A stretch of DNA of 64,000 nt from Variovorax paradoxus (GTDB lineage: Bacteria; Pseudomonadota; Gammaproteobacteria; Burkholderiales; Burkholderiaceae_C), in NCBI RefSeq assembly GCF_030811855.1, contig NZ_JAUSRN010000023.1, positions 1-64,000 on the forward strand, read 5' to 3'. Within the stretch, counting starts at the first letter, position 1, and every line of letters begins with the position of its first letter. Shown here in pieces: positions 48,948-58,112 of the stretch. The notes below the pieces were generated by a model. The model saw only the letters and a program-made list of their open reading frames with translations, made no database searches and had not been told where the DNA came from. A program made the translations under genes and the position numbers.

Positions 48948-49994
48948 ATGAGCACCGACCCCACCGAAACCAGTCTCGGGGAACTGGCACCCATCGAGGC
49001 CGACGCCACGCAGATGCGCGACATGCCCGTGCGCCGCATGCCCTTCGCATGGTTCTGGCCGCTGATCGTAGGCGCCGCGGCAGCCCTGGTGCTTCGCATC
49101 GCGTTCAGCGGCCTGCCGGGCCAGCGCTTTTCCGCCATGCTGGGTTCCTTCATCTATCTCGCGCCCGCGGTGTGCGGCGCCGTCACGGTCTACATGGCCG
49201 AGCGCATCGAGCGGCGCAGCTGGGGCTACTACATCTGGGCACCGTGGGTTTCGACCGCGCTGTTCGTCGTCGGCACGCTGCTGGTGTTCATCGAGGGAAT
49301 GATCTGCGCCGTCGTCATCGTGCCCTTGTTCGGCGTGATGGGCAGCCTCGGCGGCCTTGCGATGGGCATCGTCTGCCGCATCACCAATTGGCCGAAGCCT
49401 GCGCTCTACGGCTTCGCGGTGCTGCCTCTGGCGCTGGGTGCCGTCGAGCCGCACTGGCCCAACCCGGAGCAAATTTCGAACACCTCGCGCACGCTCTTCA
49501 TCGCCGCGCCTGCCGAGCGCGTATGGCATGAACTCAACGAAGTGCGTGACATCCGGCCGAGCGAAGTCGGCGATGCCTGGGCCTATCGCATCGGCGTGCC
49601 GATGCCAGTGGCCGCCCTGACCGAAGACACCGCAGAAGGCCGCGTGCGCAAGGTGCAGTGGCAGAAGGACGTGCACTTCGAGGAGGTCATCACCGAGTGG
49701 CAGCCGCTGCAGCGCGTGAGCTGGCGCTACCGCTTTTCGCCCGACTCTTTTCCCGCCGGCGCGCTGGACGACCACGTGGTCATCGGCGGCCACTATTTCG
49801 AACTGCGCGATTCGTCCTACACGCTCACGCCGCGCGAGGGCGGCACGGAGCTTCGCATCGACGTTTCCTGGCGCGTGAGCACGCGCTTCAACTGGTATGC
49901 CGACCGCGTAGCGCAGTTTCTGCTGGGCGACTTCTCCGAGCACATCCTGCGCTTCTACAAGGCGCGCAGCGAAACCGCCGCGGCGGCCGCATGA
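48948..49994 (+). CDS. Membrane protein with C-terminal SRPBCC domain
   Basis: A 348-residue protein. The first 165 residues hold about four membrane segments (PFAWFWPLIVGAAAALVL; FIYLAPAVCGAVTVYMAE; WVSTALFVVGTLLVFIEG; VVIVPLFGVMGSLGGLAMG). The rest is a polyketide-cyclase/START-like SRPBCC domain beginning SRTLFIAAPAERVWHEL. Such domains bind hydrophobic ligands. Its stop overlaps the DUF4166 gene. Together with the methyltransferase this suggests lipid or terpenoid work at the membrane (inference). Confidence 0.78.
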   Translation: MSTDPTETSLGELAPIEADATQMRDMPVRRMPFAWFWPLIVGAAAALVLRIAFSGLPGQRFSAMLGSFIYLAPAVCGAVTVYMAERIERRSWGYYIWAPWVSTALFVVGTLLVFIEGMICAVVIVPLFGVMGSLGGLAMGIVCRITNWPKPALYGFAVLPLALGAVEPHWPNPEQISNTSRTLFIAAPAERVWHELNEVRDIRPSEVGDAWAYRIGVPMPVAALTEDTAEGRVRKVQWQKDVHFEEVITEWQPLQRVSWRYRFSPDSFPAGALDDHVVIGGHYFELRDSSYTLTPREGGTELRIDVSWRVSTRFNWYADRVAQFLLGDFSEHILRFYKARSETAAAAA

Positions 49995-50611
49995 AGGACG
50001 TGCGCCCCGTCTTCCAGCAGGCGCTCGGCCCGGGCTGGGAGCAGTTGGGCGACGTGATCCGCCGGCACTACACGATGGCGCCGTTCTCGAATGCCCACGT
50101 GTGCGTGCGCGGCACGATGGACGAGGTGCACCATGCGCCCTGGGCGCGCGTGCTGATGCCCTTCGGCCGCCTGTTCGGTGCGCTCGTTCCCTACACCGGC
50201 ACCCGCGTGCCGATCGAAGTGCACTACCGCTGCCGGCCCGGCGACGCGCTCCTGTACTGGGACCGCGTCTTCAGCTTCGAGGGCCGCGCGCCGTTCCACT
50301 TTCGCTCGCACATGGCGCACGCGCCCGCGGGCGGCGGCGAGGTGATCGAGTATGTGCGCTTCGGCCTCGGCATGCGCCTGGCCGTGAGCGCCGAAGAAGG
50401 CGCGCTGGTGTTTCGCGACCTGGGCTACGTCTGGCGCCTTGGCCGGCTGCACCTGCCGCTGCCGCTCGGCCTATTGATGGGAACCGCCTACGTCGAGGAG
50501 CGGCCCGACCCGGATGATGCCGACCGCTTCACCATGAAGATGGTGCTGCGCCACCGCTGGTTCGGCGACGTGTTCCGCTACAGCGGGCGCTTCCGGTTGG
50601 GTTCACAATGA
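49991..50611 (+). CDS. DUF4166 domain protein
   Basis: A 206-residue protein matching the DUF4166 pattern (FQQALGPGWEQLGDVIRRHY, VPIEVHYRCRPGDALLYWDRVF, GRFRL at the end). The function is unknown. It overlaps the preceding gene by 4 bp and closes the GbsR-linked cluster, so it likely acts in the same process as the SRPBCC and methyltransferase proteins. Confidence 0.82.
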   Translation: MKDVRPVFQQALGPGWEQLGDVIRRHYTMAPFSNAHVCVRGTMDEVHHAPWARVLMPFGRLFGALVPYTGTRVPIEVHYRCRPGDALLYWDRVFSFEGRAPFHFRSHMAHAPAGGGEVIEYVRFGLGMRLAVSAEEGALVFRDLGYVWRLGRLHLPLPLGLLMGTAYVEERPDPDDADRFTMKMVLRHRWFGDVFRYSGRFRLGSQ

Positions 50612-50618
50612 CCGCATC

Positions 50619-50966
50619 ATGCCGCGCCGCCCCGAGAACCTCTATCCGCAATACCACGCCCACGTCTACTTCGGCCCCGCCACGGTGGCGCAGGCCAGGC
50701 AGCTGTGCGAACAGGCCGGCCGGGAGCTGATGGTGGTGGTCGGCCGGGTGCACGAGCGGCTGGTTGGCCCGCACACGCACTGGAGCTGCCAGCTGGCCTT
50801 CGACGCTGCCGAGTTCGACCAGGTCATCGAATGGCTCGAGGCTCATCGCGACGGCCTGGACATCTTCGTGCACGGCGTCACGGGCAACGACTTTGCCGAC
50901 CACACGGCGCATGCCATGTGGCTCGGCGAAGAGCGCCCGCTCGACCTGCGGATGTTCCGGCATTAG
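50619..50966 (+). CDS. DOPA 4,5-dioxygenase family protein
   Basis: A 115-residue protein with the family marks YHAHVYF near the start and the metal-site region VGPHTHWSCQLAF, ending HTAHAMWLGEERPLDL. Related proteins cleave catechols such as DOPA extradiol-wise, but bacterial members have mostly unproven substrates. It lies 7 bp after the DUF4166 gene and may belong to the same transcript. Confidence 0.88.
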   Translation: MPRRPENLYPQYHAHVYFGPATVAQARQLCEQAGRELMVVVGRVHERLVGPHTHWSCQLAFDAAEFDQVIEWLEAHRDGLDIFVHGVTGNDFADHTAHAMWLGEERPLDLRMFRH

Positions 50967-50992
50967 CCGGCATTGCCGGAACCGGCGACGGG

Positions 50993-51649
50993 TCAGAACT
51001 CCGCATCGAGCTCGTCGATCTCCTCGGGCTCCTCCTTCGCGGCGGCCACCCACTCCCGCATGGCGGGCAAATCCATCACGCGCTTGCAGTAGGCGGCGCA
51101 CACGCTGTCGAGCGGAACGTCGTAGCTGAGAAATCGCGTGACCACCGGCGCATACATCGCATCGGCCATGCCCGCCTCCTTGCCGAACAAGAAGGGTCCA
51201 CCGTAAGTCTTCAGGCATTCGCGCCAGATGGCGACGATGCGGTCAATGTCGGCCTGCGCGCGTGACCAGATCTTGAAGCCTCGGAACCGGGCCTTGATGT
51301 TCATCGGCAATGCGCCGCGCATCGAGGCGAAGCCCGAATGCATTTCGCCGCAGATGGCGCGACAGTGCGCACGGGCCTGGATGTCGGACGGCAGCAGCGC
51401 CCCCTTGGGCTTGATCTCGTTCAGGTATTCGCCAATGGCCAGCGTATCCCACACCTTGACGTTGCCGTGCTGCAGCGAGGGCACCAGCATCGAAGAAGAG
51501 AGCAGCAGCATCTCGGCCTTCATGGCCGGATCGTCGGGCGGGATGATCTTCTCGCTGAAGTCGAGCCCGGCCAGCCTGCACATCAGCCAGCCGCGCAGCG
51601 CCCATGCGCCGTAGTTCTTGCTGCTGATCGTGAGAACGGGTTTGGCCAT
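50993..51649 (-). CDS. Glutathione S-transferase family protein
   Basis: A 218-residue GST. The thioredoxin-like domain starts LTISSKNYGAWALRGWLM with a Ser-type active site and has SSSMLVPSLQHGNVKVWDTLAIGEYL. The helical domain carries FLFGKEAGMADAMYAPVVTRF. The C-terminus is acidic (EEPEEIDELDAEF). The start at 51649 gives the normal N-terminus; upstream codons are not family-like. It is convergent with the dioxygenase gene and divergent from phaZ. Confidence 0.9.
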   Translation of the reverse strand: MAKPVLTISSKNYGAWALRGWLMCRLAGLDFSEKIIPPDDPAMKAEMLLLSSSMLVPSLQHGNVKVWDTLAIGEYLNEIKPKGALLPSDIQARAHCRAICGEMHSGFASMRGALPMNIKARFRGFKIWSRAQADIDRIVAIWRECLKTYGGPFLFGKEAGMADAMYAPVVTRFLSYDVPLDSVCAAYCKRVMDLPAMREWVAAAKEEPEEIDELDAEF

Positions 51650-51750
51650 CGTGGATCTCCTGGACGGACTTGCTGCATGCTGCCGGTTGGCTTTGATGGC
51701 CTGCAAGGCCTGTGCCACCGCTTGGCCCGCAACTTGCCTGTACTACTTTC

Positions 51751-52968
51751 ATGTTGTACCGGGCCTACCAGAACCAAGCCGACCTGCTCTCGCCCTCCCG
51801 GCTCGCAGCCCAGTACCTCGGCCAGGCGCTCTGGAAGGACGGCACCGAACGCACCATGTTGCGGCGCATGGCCGCCCAGTTCGACGTGTTTTCGCGCATG
51901 CGGCTGACCCATTCGCGCCCCGACTACGCCATTGCCAGCGTGCCGGTCGATGGCGTGGAAACCGCGGTGCATGAAGAAACGGCGCTGGTCTCGCCCTTCG
52001 GCACGCTGCTGCATTTCCGCAAGGACACGCAGGCCGTGCATCCGCCCGTGCTGCTGGTCGCACCACTGTCGGGCCATTTCGCCACACTGCTGCGCGAAAC
52101 CGTGCGCACCCTGCTGCGCGACCACGACGTGTACCTGACCGATTGGCACAACGCGCGCGACGTGCCGCTGTGGCATGGCGGCTTCAGCCTGGACGACTAC
52201 ACGCTGCAGGTCATCCAGTTCCTGGAAGCCATCGGTCCCGGCGTGCACATGGTCGCCGTCTGCCAGCCCTGCGTGGCAGCTTTGGCGGCCACGGCTTTGA
52301 TGGCCGAAGACGACAACCCCGCCACGCCGCGCAGCCTCACGCTCATGGCCGGGCCGGTCGATTGCCGCATCAATCCCACGGGCGTGAACGTGCTCGCGAA
52401 CAGCAAGCCCATCGAGTGGTTTCGCCGCAACCTTATTACCCACGTGCCGTGGCCGCATGCCGGCATGATGCGCCGCGTGTACCCCGGCTTCCTGCAGCTT
52501 GCGGCCTTCCTGAGCATGAACCCGGAGCGCCACAAGAAGCAGTTCCAGGACATGGTCCACCACCTGATCGAGGGCGACATCGAGAAGGCCCGCACCATCG
52601 GCCTGTTCTACGACGAATACCTGGCGGTGAACGACCTGCCGGCCGAGTTCTATCTGGAGACCGCGGAGCGCGTGTTCCAGACCTACGACCTGCCGCGCGG
52701 CGTGCTCACGGTGGGTGACCGCACGGTGAACCTGGCAGCCATCCGCCGCACCGCGCTGCTCACGGTGGAAGGCGAGCGCGACGACATCTGCTCGGTCGGA
52801 CAGACGGTGGCGGCGCAAGACCTCTGCACCGGCATCCGTCCCTATCTCAAGGTCCATCACCTGCAGGCCGGCGTGGGCCACTATGGCGTTTTCAGCGGCA
52901 GCAAGTGGAACGCGCAGATCTACCCGCGCGTGCGCGAAACCATCCACGCGGCGGCCGAGTTGCACTGA
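51751..52968 (+). CDS. phaZ: Intracellular polyhydroxybutyrate depolymerase
   Basis: Mobilises intracellular PHB granules to hydroxybutyrate. The 405-residue protein begins MLYRAYQNQADLLSP, the hallmark of C. necator PhaZ1-type enzymes. The nucleophile is a cysteine (C171 in VCQPC) instead of serine, and a His follows in the GVGHYGVFSG segment. It implies PHB storage. The in-frame start at 51712 adds 13 unsupported residues. Confidence 0.94.
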   Translation: MLYRAYQNQADLLSPSRLAAQYLGQALWKDGTERTMLRRMAAQFDVFSRMRLTHSRPDYAIASVPVDGVETAVHEETALVSPFGTLLHFRKDTQAVHPPVLLVAPLSGHFATLLRETVRTLLRDHDVYLTDWHNARDVPLWHGGFSLDDYTLQVIQFLEAIGPGVHMVAVCQPCVAALAATALMAEDDNPATPRSLTLMAGPVDCRINPTGVNVLANSKPIEWFRRNLITHVPWPHAGMMRRVYPGFLQLAAFLSMNPERHKKQFQDMVHHLIEGDIEKARTIGLFYDEYLAVNDLPAEFYLETAERVFQTYDLPRGVLTVGDRTVNLAAIRRTALLTVEGERDDICSVGQTVAAQDLCTGIRPYLKVHHLQAGVGHYGVFSGSKWNAQIYPRVRETIHAAAELH

Positions 52969-53001
52969 GCCGGCTGTCCGGCCTCAGCGCCATCAACGCC
53001 A

Positions 53002-53958
53002 TCAACGCCGGCTGCGCTTTCCCTTGGCCGCCACACGCCGCACCGCGGCCTCGCCGGGCTGCGGGAGCCATTCGCGCAAGAACGCAATGAGCTCCTGCGC
53101 CACCACGTTGCGCATCGGCCCCGGCAGGTAGGCCAGTACCACGCGCCGCTCGATGCGCGGCTTCAGCAGCGGCAGCACCACCAGCTCGGGGTCGCGCAGC
53201 GACGAGGTGTAGAGCCGCGGCATCAGCCCCAGCGCCTGCCCGCTGCGCACCAGCGCGTAGAGCGTTTCGGAATAGCTCACGCGATAGGGCTCGGCGCCCT
53301 GCTCGAATTGCGCACGCGCCGGATTGCCGAGTGCCGGCATGCTGCCGCTTTCGAACAACACCAGCCGCTCCTTGCCGATGGCCTCCCAGCTGGCATCGCC
53401 GGCCGCGGCCAGCGCATGATCGCGGCGCACCACCAGCACCAGCGGATCGCGGAACAGGTCGATGCAATCCAATCCGCCCGGCGGCTCGGTGATGGCGGCC
53501 ACCGCCATGTCGAGCTGGCCGCTGCGCAGTTCGGCCAGCAGCACGGTCGAAGGCGCATCGCGCCACGCGATCTCGACCTCGCGATCGCCTGCTTCAAGAA
53601 ATTCGCTGGCCGCGGCCGTCACGCGCGCGCTGGCCGACGGGATCACGCCGACGCGCACGAAAGCCCGGCCGCGCTGCACCGTGCTTTCGATGTCGCGCAA
53701 GGCCACCTCGAAGGTGTTGACCAGAAAATCGGTGCGCGCGAGCACTTCGGCGCCCACCGGCGTGAGCTGCAGGCGATGGGTGGAACGGGTCAACAACTCG
53801 GCGCCGAGCAGTTTTTCCATCTGCTTGATGGCATTGCTCAGCGCCGGCTGGGTGATGGCCAGGCGCCGCGCCGCCCGGCCGAAGTGCCCTTCTTCCACCA
53901 GCACCGAGAAGAACTGCAGCTGGCGCAGCGTGAGCGCCCGAAGCGGCAAAGAGGCCAT
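53002..53958 (-). CDS. LysR-family transcriptional regulator
   Basis: A 318-residue LysR protein. The HTH is at about 10-65 (LTLRQLQFFSVLVEEGHFGRAARR, ITQPALSNAIKQMEKLLG) and a periplasmic-binding-like effector domain follows at 95-295. It is divergent from the ADA-like deaminase/Bug pair, and a perfect palindrome (53974-53986) lies in the shared gap. It probably controls that pair. Confidence 0.93.
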   Translation of the reverse strand: MASLPLRALTLRQLQFFSVLVEEGHFGRAARRLAITQPALSNAIKQMEKLLGAELLTRSTHRLQLTPVGAEVLARTDFLVNTFEVALRDIESTVQRGRAFVRVGVIPSASARVTAAASEFLEAGDREVEIAWRDAPSTVLLAELRSGQLDMAVAAITEPPGGLDCIDLFRDPLVLVVRRDHALAAAGDASWEAIGKERLVLFESGSMPALGNPARAQFEQGAEPYRVSYSETLYALVRSGQALGLMPRLYTSSLRDPELVVLPLLKPRIERRVVLAYLPGPMRNVVAQELIAFLREWLPQPGEAAVRRVAAKGKRSRR

Positions 53959-53973
53959 AGCGTTCCCGTTATC

Positions 53974-53986
53974 GATTCAGTGAATC
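53974..53986. promoter_or_regulatory. Candidate LysR operator
   Basis: GATTCA-G-TGAATC, a perfect 13-bp palindrome in the 84-bp gap between the LysR gene and the deaminase gene, in AT-rich surroundings. The position fits a LysR recognition site for both promoters. Confidence 0.5.
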
Positions 53987-54042
53987 AAATTATAGGAATT
54001 CAAAATTTTGCTTATGGGCCGCCAATCCCTAGACTGGACGGC

Positions 54043-55137
54043 ATGACTCACCCCGTGCTGCCGCCGCTTTCGCTGGAATCCATGCTGCATGCGATTCCGA
54101 AGGTGGAGCTGCACTGCCACCTTTTCGGCACGGTGCGCCACGAAACCTTCAAGCAACTCAACCACCGCGCCGGCTCGCCGCTCGCGGCCGAGGAGATTGA
54201 GGGCTTCTATACGCGCGGGGAAAAGCCGGTCGGCGTACTGCGCGTGCTGCGCGCGCTCGACGCGCAGCTGGTGCGCAGCCCCGGCGACCTGTACCAGCTG
54301 ACGCGCGAATACCTGGAGGACGCGGCGGCTCACAGCGTGAGATACGCCGAGTTCTTCTGGAACCCAACGGGCACGGTGCACGGCTCCGGCATTTCGTATC
54401 CGATGGCGCAGGGCGCGATCGTCCGTGCGATCCATGACGCGCAGCAGGAATTCGGCATCACGGGCCGGCTCATCGCCGCCATCGACCGCGAGGCGAGCCC
54501 CGAGGCCGCGGTGGAAATGGTGGAGTGGGTCAAGTCCCACCGCTGCGATGAGGTGATCGGCATCGGCATCGACTACCGCGAGGTCGACCGCCCGCCGGAA
54601 CTCTTCGCAGAGGCCTACGCCGAGGCACGGCGCGCGGGGCTCAAGGCCACCGCGCACGCAGGTGAGTTCGGCATGCCGTGGACCAACGTGCGCACCGCGC
54701 TCGACTTGCTGCAGGTAGACCGCATCGACCACGGCTACACCGTGGTCGACCAGCCCGACTTCGCGCGCCAGTGCGCCGAGCGAGGCGTGATCTTTACCGT
54801 GGTGCCCACCAACTCCTACTACCTGCGCACGCTGCCCCCGGAGCGCTGGGCGCTCGACCATCCCATTCGCCGCATGCCCGGTCTGGGCCTGCGCATCCAT
54901 CCCAATACCGACGATCCGACGCTGCACAAGGTCACGCCCACAGGGGCCTGGCTGATGATGGCGCGCGACTTCGGCTTCGGGCTGGACGAACTGCGCGGCT
55001 TCATGCACAACGGGCTCGACGGCGCATGGATCGACGACACGCAGCGCCGCGCGTGGCGCACGCAGTGGAGCTTCGAATTCGACGCGCTGCGCGCGCGCCT
55101 TGCACCAGAGCCACCACCTCCCATTCAGCAGAAATGA
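54043..55137 (+). CDS. Adenosine deaminase-family protein with altered metal motif
   Basis: A 364-residue amidohydrolase. Metal and catalytic residues are present: His24 and His26 (ELHCHLFG), H205-AGE208, His230 (DHG) and D290-D291 (NTDDP). However, the usual HxHxDG is HCHLFG, so the Asp that contacts the ribose in adenosine deaminase is Phe28, and the usual CPTSN stretch is VPTNSYYL. A purine nucleoside is therefore doubtful. The ATG is followed by a Bug receptor gene with a 4-bp overlap, and a LysR gene is divergent. The substrate is probably a small imported amine or carboxylate (inference). Confidence 0.82.
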   Translation: MTHPVLPPLSLESMLHAIPKVELHCHLFGTVRHETFKQLNHRAGSPLAAEEIEGFYTRGEKPVGVLRVLRALDAQLVRSPGDLYQLTREYLEDAAAHSVRYAEFFWNPTGTVHGSGISYPMAQGAIVRAIHDAQQEFGITGRLIAAIDREASPEAAVEMVEWVKSHRCDEVIGIGIDYREVDRPPELFAEAYAEARRAGLKATAHAGEFGMPWTNVRTALDLLQVDRIDHGYTVVDQPDFARQCAERGVIFTVVPTNSYYLRTLPPERWALDHPIRRMPGLGLRIHPNTDDPTLHKVTPTGAWLMMARDFGFGLDELRGFMHNGLDGAWIDDTQRRAWRTQWSFEFDALRARLAPEPPPPIQQK

Positions 55138-56126
55138 CCCACGCCATGACCCACTCTCGCCGCCTTCTACTTGCCGCAACGCTCTGTTCGATGCTGCCCG
55201 CCGCGGCGCTTGCGCAGGGCGCATGGCCCAGCGCCAAGCCGATCACGCTGATCGTTCCCTACACCGCGGGCGGCAGCGTGGACGTTAACGCGCGCCTTGT
55301 CGCCACGCGACTGGGCGAACGGCTGAAGCAGTCGGTGGTCATCGAGAACGTGAGCGGCGCGGGCGGCGCCATCGGCGTGGCCAAGGCCGTGAATGCGGCG
55401 CCGGACGGCTACACGCTGGTGGTCGGCCCCGACAGCGCCATCGCCATCGGGCGGCTGGTCAATCCCTCGGCCTTCAAGTTCGATCCGCTCAAGGACCTGG
55501 CCCCGGTCGGCATGCTCAACACCGCGCCGATGGTGCTGGTCGCACGGCCCGGCCTCGAGGCCCAGACCTATGCCGACTTCGTGAAGCTCGCCAAGGCCAA
55601 GCCAGGCGCCTATAACTACGCCACCTCGGGCGTGGGCACGGTGCTGCAACTGGCCATGGAGCTTTTGAAGCAGCGCAGCGGCATCTTCGTGACTCACGTG
55701 CCCTACCGCGGCGGTGCGCAGATTGCCACCGACGTGATCGGCAACCAGGTTGATCTGGCCATGCTGGTCAGCACCAGCGCCATTCCGCACGTGAACGGCA
55801 ACCGCCTGAAAGCGCTGGGCATCACCGGCAGCCAGCGCCTGGCCGCCCTGCCCAACGTGCCCACCTTCAACGAGATGCCCGGCCTCAAGGGATACGACAT
55901 GGTGAGCTGGACCGGCATCTTCGCCCCCGCCAAGACCCCGCCAGCGATCGTGGCCCGCCTCAACCAGGAATTGAATGCAGTGCTTGCCGAGGAGCAGGTG
56001 CGCAGCAAGCTCAATGAACAAGGCGCCTTGCCCGGCAGCGGCACGCCGGAGCAATTCGGCCAGTTCGTGCAGGCCGAGTACGCGCGCAATCAGAAGATCG
56101 TGCAGTCGGCCAATATCAAGGAATAA
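55134..56126 (+). CDS. Bug/TctC-family periplasmic solute receptor
   Basis: A 330-residue periplasmic receptor. The signal peptide ends near ALAQG (about residue 28). ITLIVPYTAGGSVD, VIENVSGAGG and HVPYRGGAQI mark the family. The first ATG overlaps the deaminase stop, and a second ATG four codons on is possible. Coupling to the deaminase suggests that it captures the deaminase substrate or a related compound. No TctAB genes are near. Confidence 0.9.
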   Translation: MTHAMTHSRRLLLAATLCSMLPAAALAQGAWPSAKPITLIVPYTAGGSVDVNARLVATRLGERLKQSVVIENVSGAGGAIGVAKAVNAAPDGYTLVVGPDSAIAIGRLVNPSAFKFDPLKDLAPVGMLNTAPMVLVARPGLEAQTYADFVKLAKAKPGAYNYATSGVGTVLQLAMELLKQRSGIFVTHVPYRGGAQIATDVIGNQVDLAMLVSTSAIPHVNGNRLKALGITGSQRLAALPNVPTFNEMPGLKGYDMVSWTGIFAPAKTPPAIVARLNQELNAVLAEEQVRSKLNEQGALPGSGTPEQFGQFVQAEYARNQKIVQSANIKE

Positions 56127-56154
56127 GCCAGGCGGCCAGCGCAGGGGCGGCTAG

Positions 56155-56595
56155 TTACTGCTCTTCAGGCCAGTCGCGGATGTAGGCCTTGAGCATCTTG
56201 TTCTCGAAATTCTGGCTGTCCACCACCGCCTTGGCCACGTCGTAGAAGCTGATCACGCCCATCAGCATGCGCTTGTCCATCACGGGCATGTAGCGCGCGT
56301 GGCGCTCCAGCATGATGCGGCGGATTTCGTCGAGGTCGGTTTCGAGGGTGCAAGTCACGGGCGCGTCGTCCATGGCCTTGCGCACCAGCGTGCCGCCCAC
56401 CTGACCGCCGTTGTCGACAATGGCCAGGATCACTTCCCGGAAGGTGAGCATGCCGACGAGGTCGCCGTGTTCCATGACCACCAGGGAGCCGATGTCCTTT
56501 TCCGCCATGGTGTTGACGGCTTCGGCCAGCAGGTCGTCGGGCGTGATGGTGAAGAGCGTGTTGCCCTTGACGCGAAGGATGTCGCTGACTTTCAT
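56155..56595 (-). CDS. CBS-domain pair protein
   Basis: A 146-residue protein made of two CBS motifs (about 8-65 and 75-135; LAEAVNTMAEKDIGSLVVM and IRRIMLERHARYMPVMD). CBS pairs bind adenine nucleotides and act as energy sensors for partner proteins. No effector domain is attached. Start chosen at 56595 (MKVSDILRVKG), after a GGAG-type motif. It is divergent from metY. Confidence 0.9.
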   Translation of the reverse strand: MKVSDILRVKGNTLFTITPDDLLAEAVNTMAEKDIGSLVVMEHGDLVGMLTFREVILAIVDNGGQVGGTLVRKAMDDAPVTCTLETDLDEIRRIMLERHARYMPVMDKRMLMGVISFYDVAKAVVDSQNFENKMLKAYIRDWPEEQ

Positions 56596-56738
56596 CGTGT
56601 GCTCCTCTCGGAAATCTTTCTCGGCGGCGGTGCCGATTTGAATATAGCCCACAATCGGCGCCGACTCCCACGCCCATGATGCGCGCGCATGATTAGCAGA
56701 CGTAACGGGGCATTGCGAACGAACCCAGAAAGGTCCTC

Positions 56739-58049
56739 ATGCCCGGCTATTCCGACCCCGGATTCGACACCCTGGCGCTGCACGCCGGCGCCGCACCCGA
56801 CCCCGCCACCGGCGCGCGGGCGGTGCCGATCCATCTCACCACCTCTTTCGTCTTCGAGTCGAGCGACCATGCGGCGGCGCTCTTCAACCTCGAGCGCGCG
56901 GGCCACGTCTACTCGCGCATCAGCAACCCGACCAATGCGGTGCTGGAGCAGCGCGTCTCGGCGCTCGAAGGCGGCATTGGCGCCATTGCCACTGCCAGCG
57001 GCCAGGCCGCGCTGCACCTGTCGGTCGCCACGCTCATGGGCGCGGGCTCCCACATCGTGGCCAGCACGGCGCTCTACGGTGGCTCGCAGAACCTGCTGCA
57101 CTACACGATGCGGCGCTTCGGCATCGACACCACCTTCGTGAAGCCGGGCGACCTAGACGGATGGAAGGCCGCGATCCGGCCCGAGACCAAGCTGCTGTTT
57201 GGCGAAACCGTGGGCAACCCCGGGCTCGACGTGCTCGACATTCCGGCAGTGAGCGACATTGCGCACGCAGCGGGCGTGCCGCTGCTGGTCGACTCGACGC
57301 TTACCTCGCCCTACCTCATCAAGCCGTTCGACCATGGCGCCGACCTGGTCTACCACTCGGCGACCAAGTTCCTTTCGGGCCACGGCACGGTGATCGGCGG
57401 CGTCGTGGTCGACGGCGGCAGTTTCGATTGGGAGAAATCGGGCAAATTCGCCGAGCTCACGCAGGCCTACGACGGCTTCCACAACATGGTCTTCAGCGAG
57501 GAAAGCACGGTGGGCGCGTTCTTGCTGCGCGCGCGGCGCGAAGGCCTGCGCGACTTCGGTGCATCGATGAGTCCGCACACGGCGTGGCTGATCTTGCAGG
57601 GCATTGAGACGCTGCCGCTGCGCATGGAGCGGCACATCGACAACACGCAGAAGGTGGTCGAATTTCTGGCAATTCATCCGTTCGTGTCGCGCGTGGGACA
57701 TCCGCTGATCGAATCGCATCCGAGCCACGCGCTGGCGCAGAAGTTGTTGCGCCACGGCGCGCGCGGCGCCGGCGCGGTGTTCAGCTTCGACATCAAGGGC
57801 AGCCGCGCGCAGGGCAAGGCCTTCATCGAGGCGCTGCAGCTCTTCAGCCACCTGGCCAACGTGGGCGACTGCCGCAGCCTGGTGATCCACCCGGCCAGCA
57901 CCACGCACTTCCGCATGACCGACGAGGCGCTGGCGGGTGCAGGCATCTCCCAAGGGACGATCCGGCTTTCCATCGGGCTGGAAGACCCGGCGGACCTGAT
58001 CGACGACCTGAAGCGTGCGCTGAAGGCTGCGGAAAAGGCGGGGGTGTAG
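56739..58049 (+). CDS. metY: O-acetylhomoserine sulfhydrylase
   Basis: PLP enzyme that makes homocysteine from O-acetylhomoserine and sulfide, or uses methanethiol to give methionine. The 436-residue length is typical of MetY rather than the 390-400-residue MetZ or MetB. The N-terminus is FDTLALHAGAAPDP, the PLP Lys210 lies in HSATKFLSGHGT, and HPASTTHFRM is near the end. No SAM riboswitch is visible in the short upstream gap. Confidence 0.93.
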   Translation: MPGYSDPGFDTLALHAGAAPDPATGARAVPIHLTTSFVFESSDHAAALFNLERAGHVYSRISNPTNAVLEQRVSALEGGIGAIATASGQAALHLSVATLMGAGSHIVASTALYGGSQNLLHYTMRRFGIDTTFVKPGDLDGWKAAIRPETKLLFGETVGNPGLDVLDIPAVSDIAHAAGVPLLVDSTLTSPYLIKPFDHGADLVYHSATKFLSGHGTVIGGVVVDGGSFDWEKSGKFAELTQAYDGFHNMVFSEESTVGAFLLRARREGLRDFGASMSPHTAWLILQGIETLPLRMERHIDNTQKVVEFLAIHPFVSRVGHPLIESHPSHALAQKLLRHGARGAGAVFSFDIKGSRAQGKAFIEALQLFSHLANVGDCRSLVIHPASTTHFRMTDEALAGAGISQGTIRLSIGLEDPADLIDDLKRALKAAEKAGV

Positions 58050-58112
58050 GAATGAACATTTGCTTTTCTTTGCGCCGGGTTGTCCGTCATTCATGGCGCG
58101 CTCCCGCCGACG

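Noticed and set aside
52976-53001. A CRISPR-like or tandem repeat (GCCATCAAC twice) after phaZ
   Set aside because: Only two 9-bp units, adjacent and without spacers; likely chance or slippage.
56596-56738. A SAM riboswitch before metY
   Set aside because: The gap is only 143 bp, shared with a divergent gene, and shows no riboswitch-like stems.
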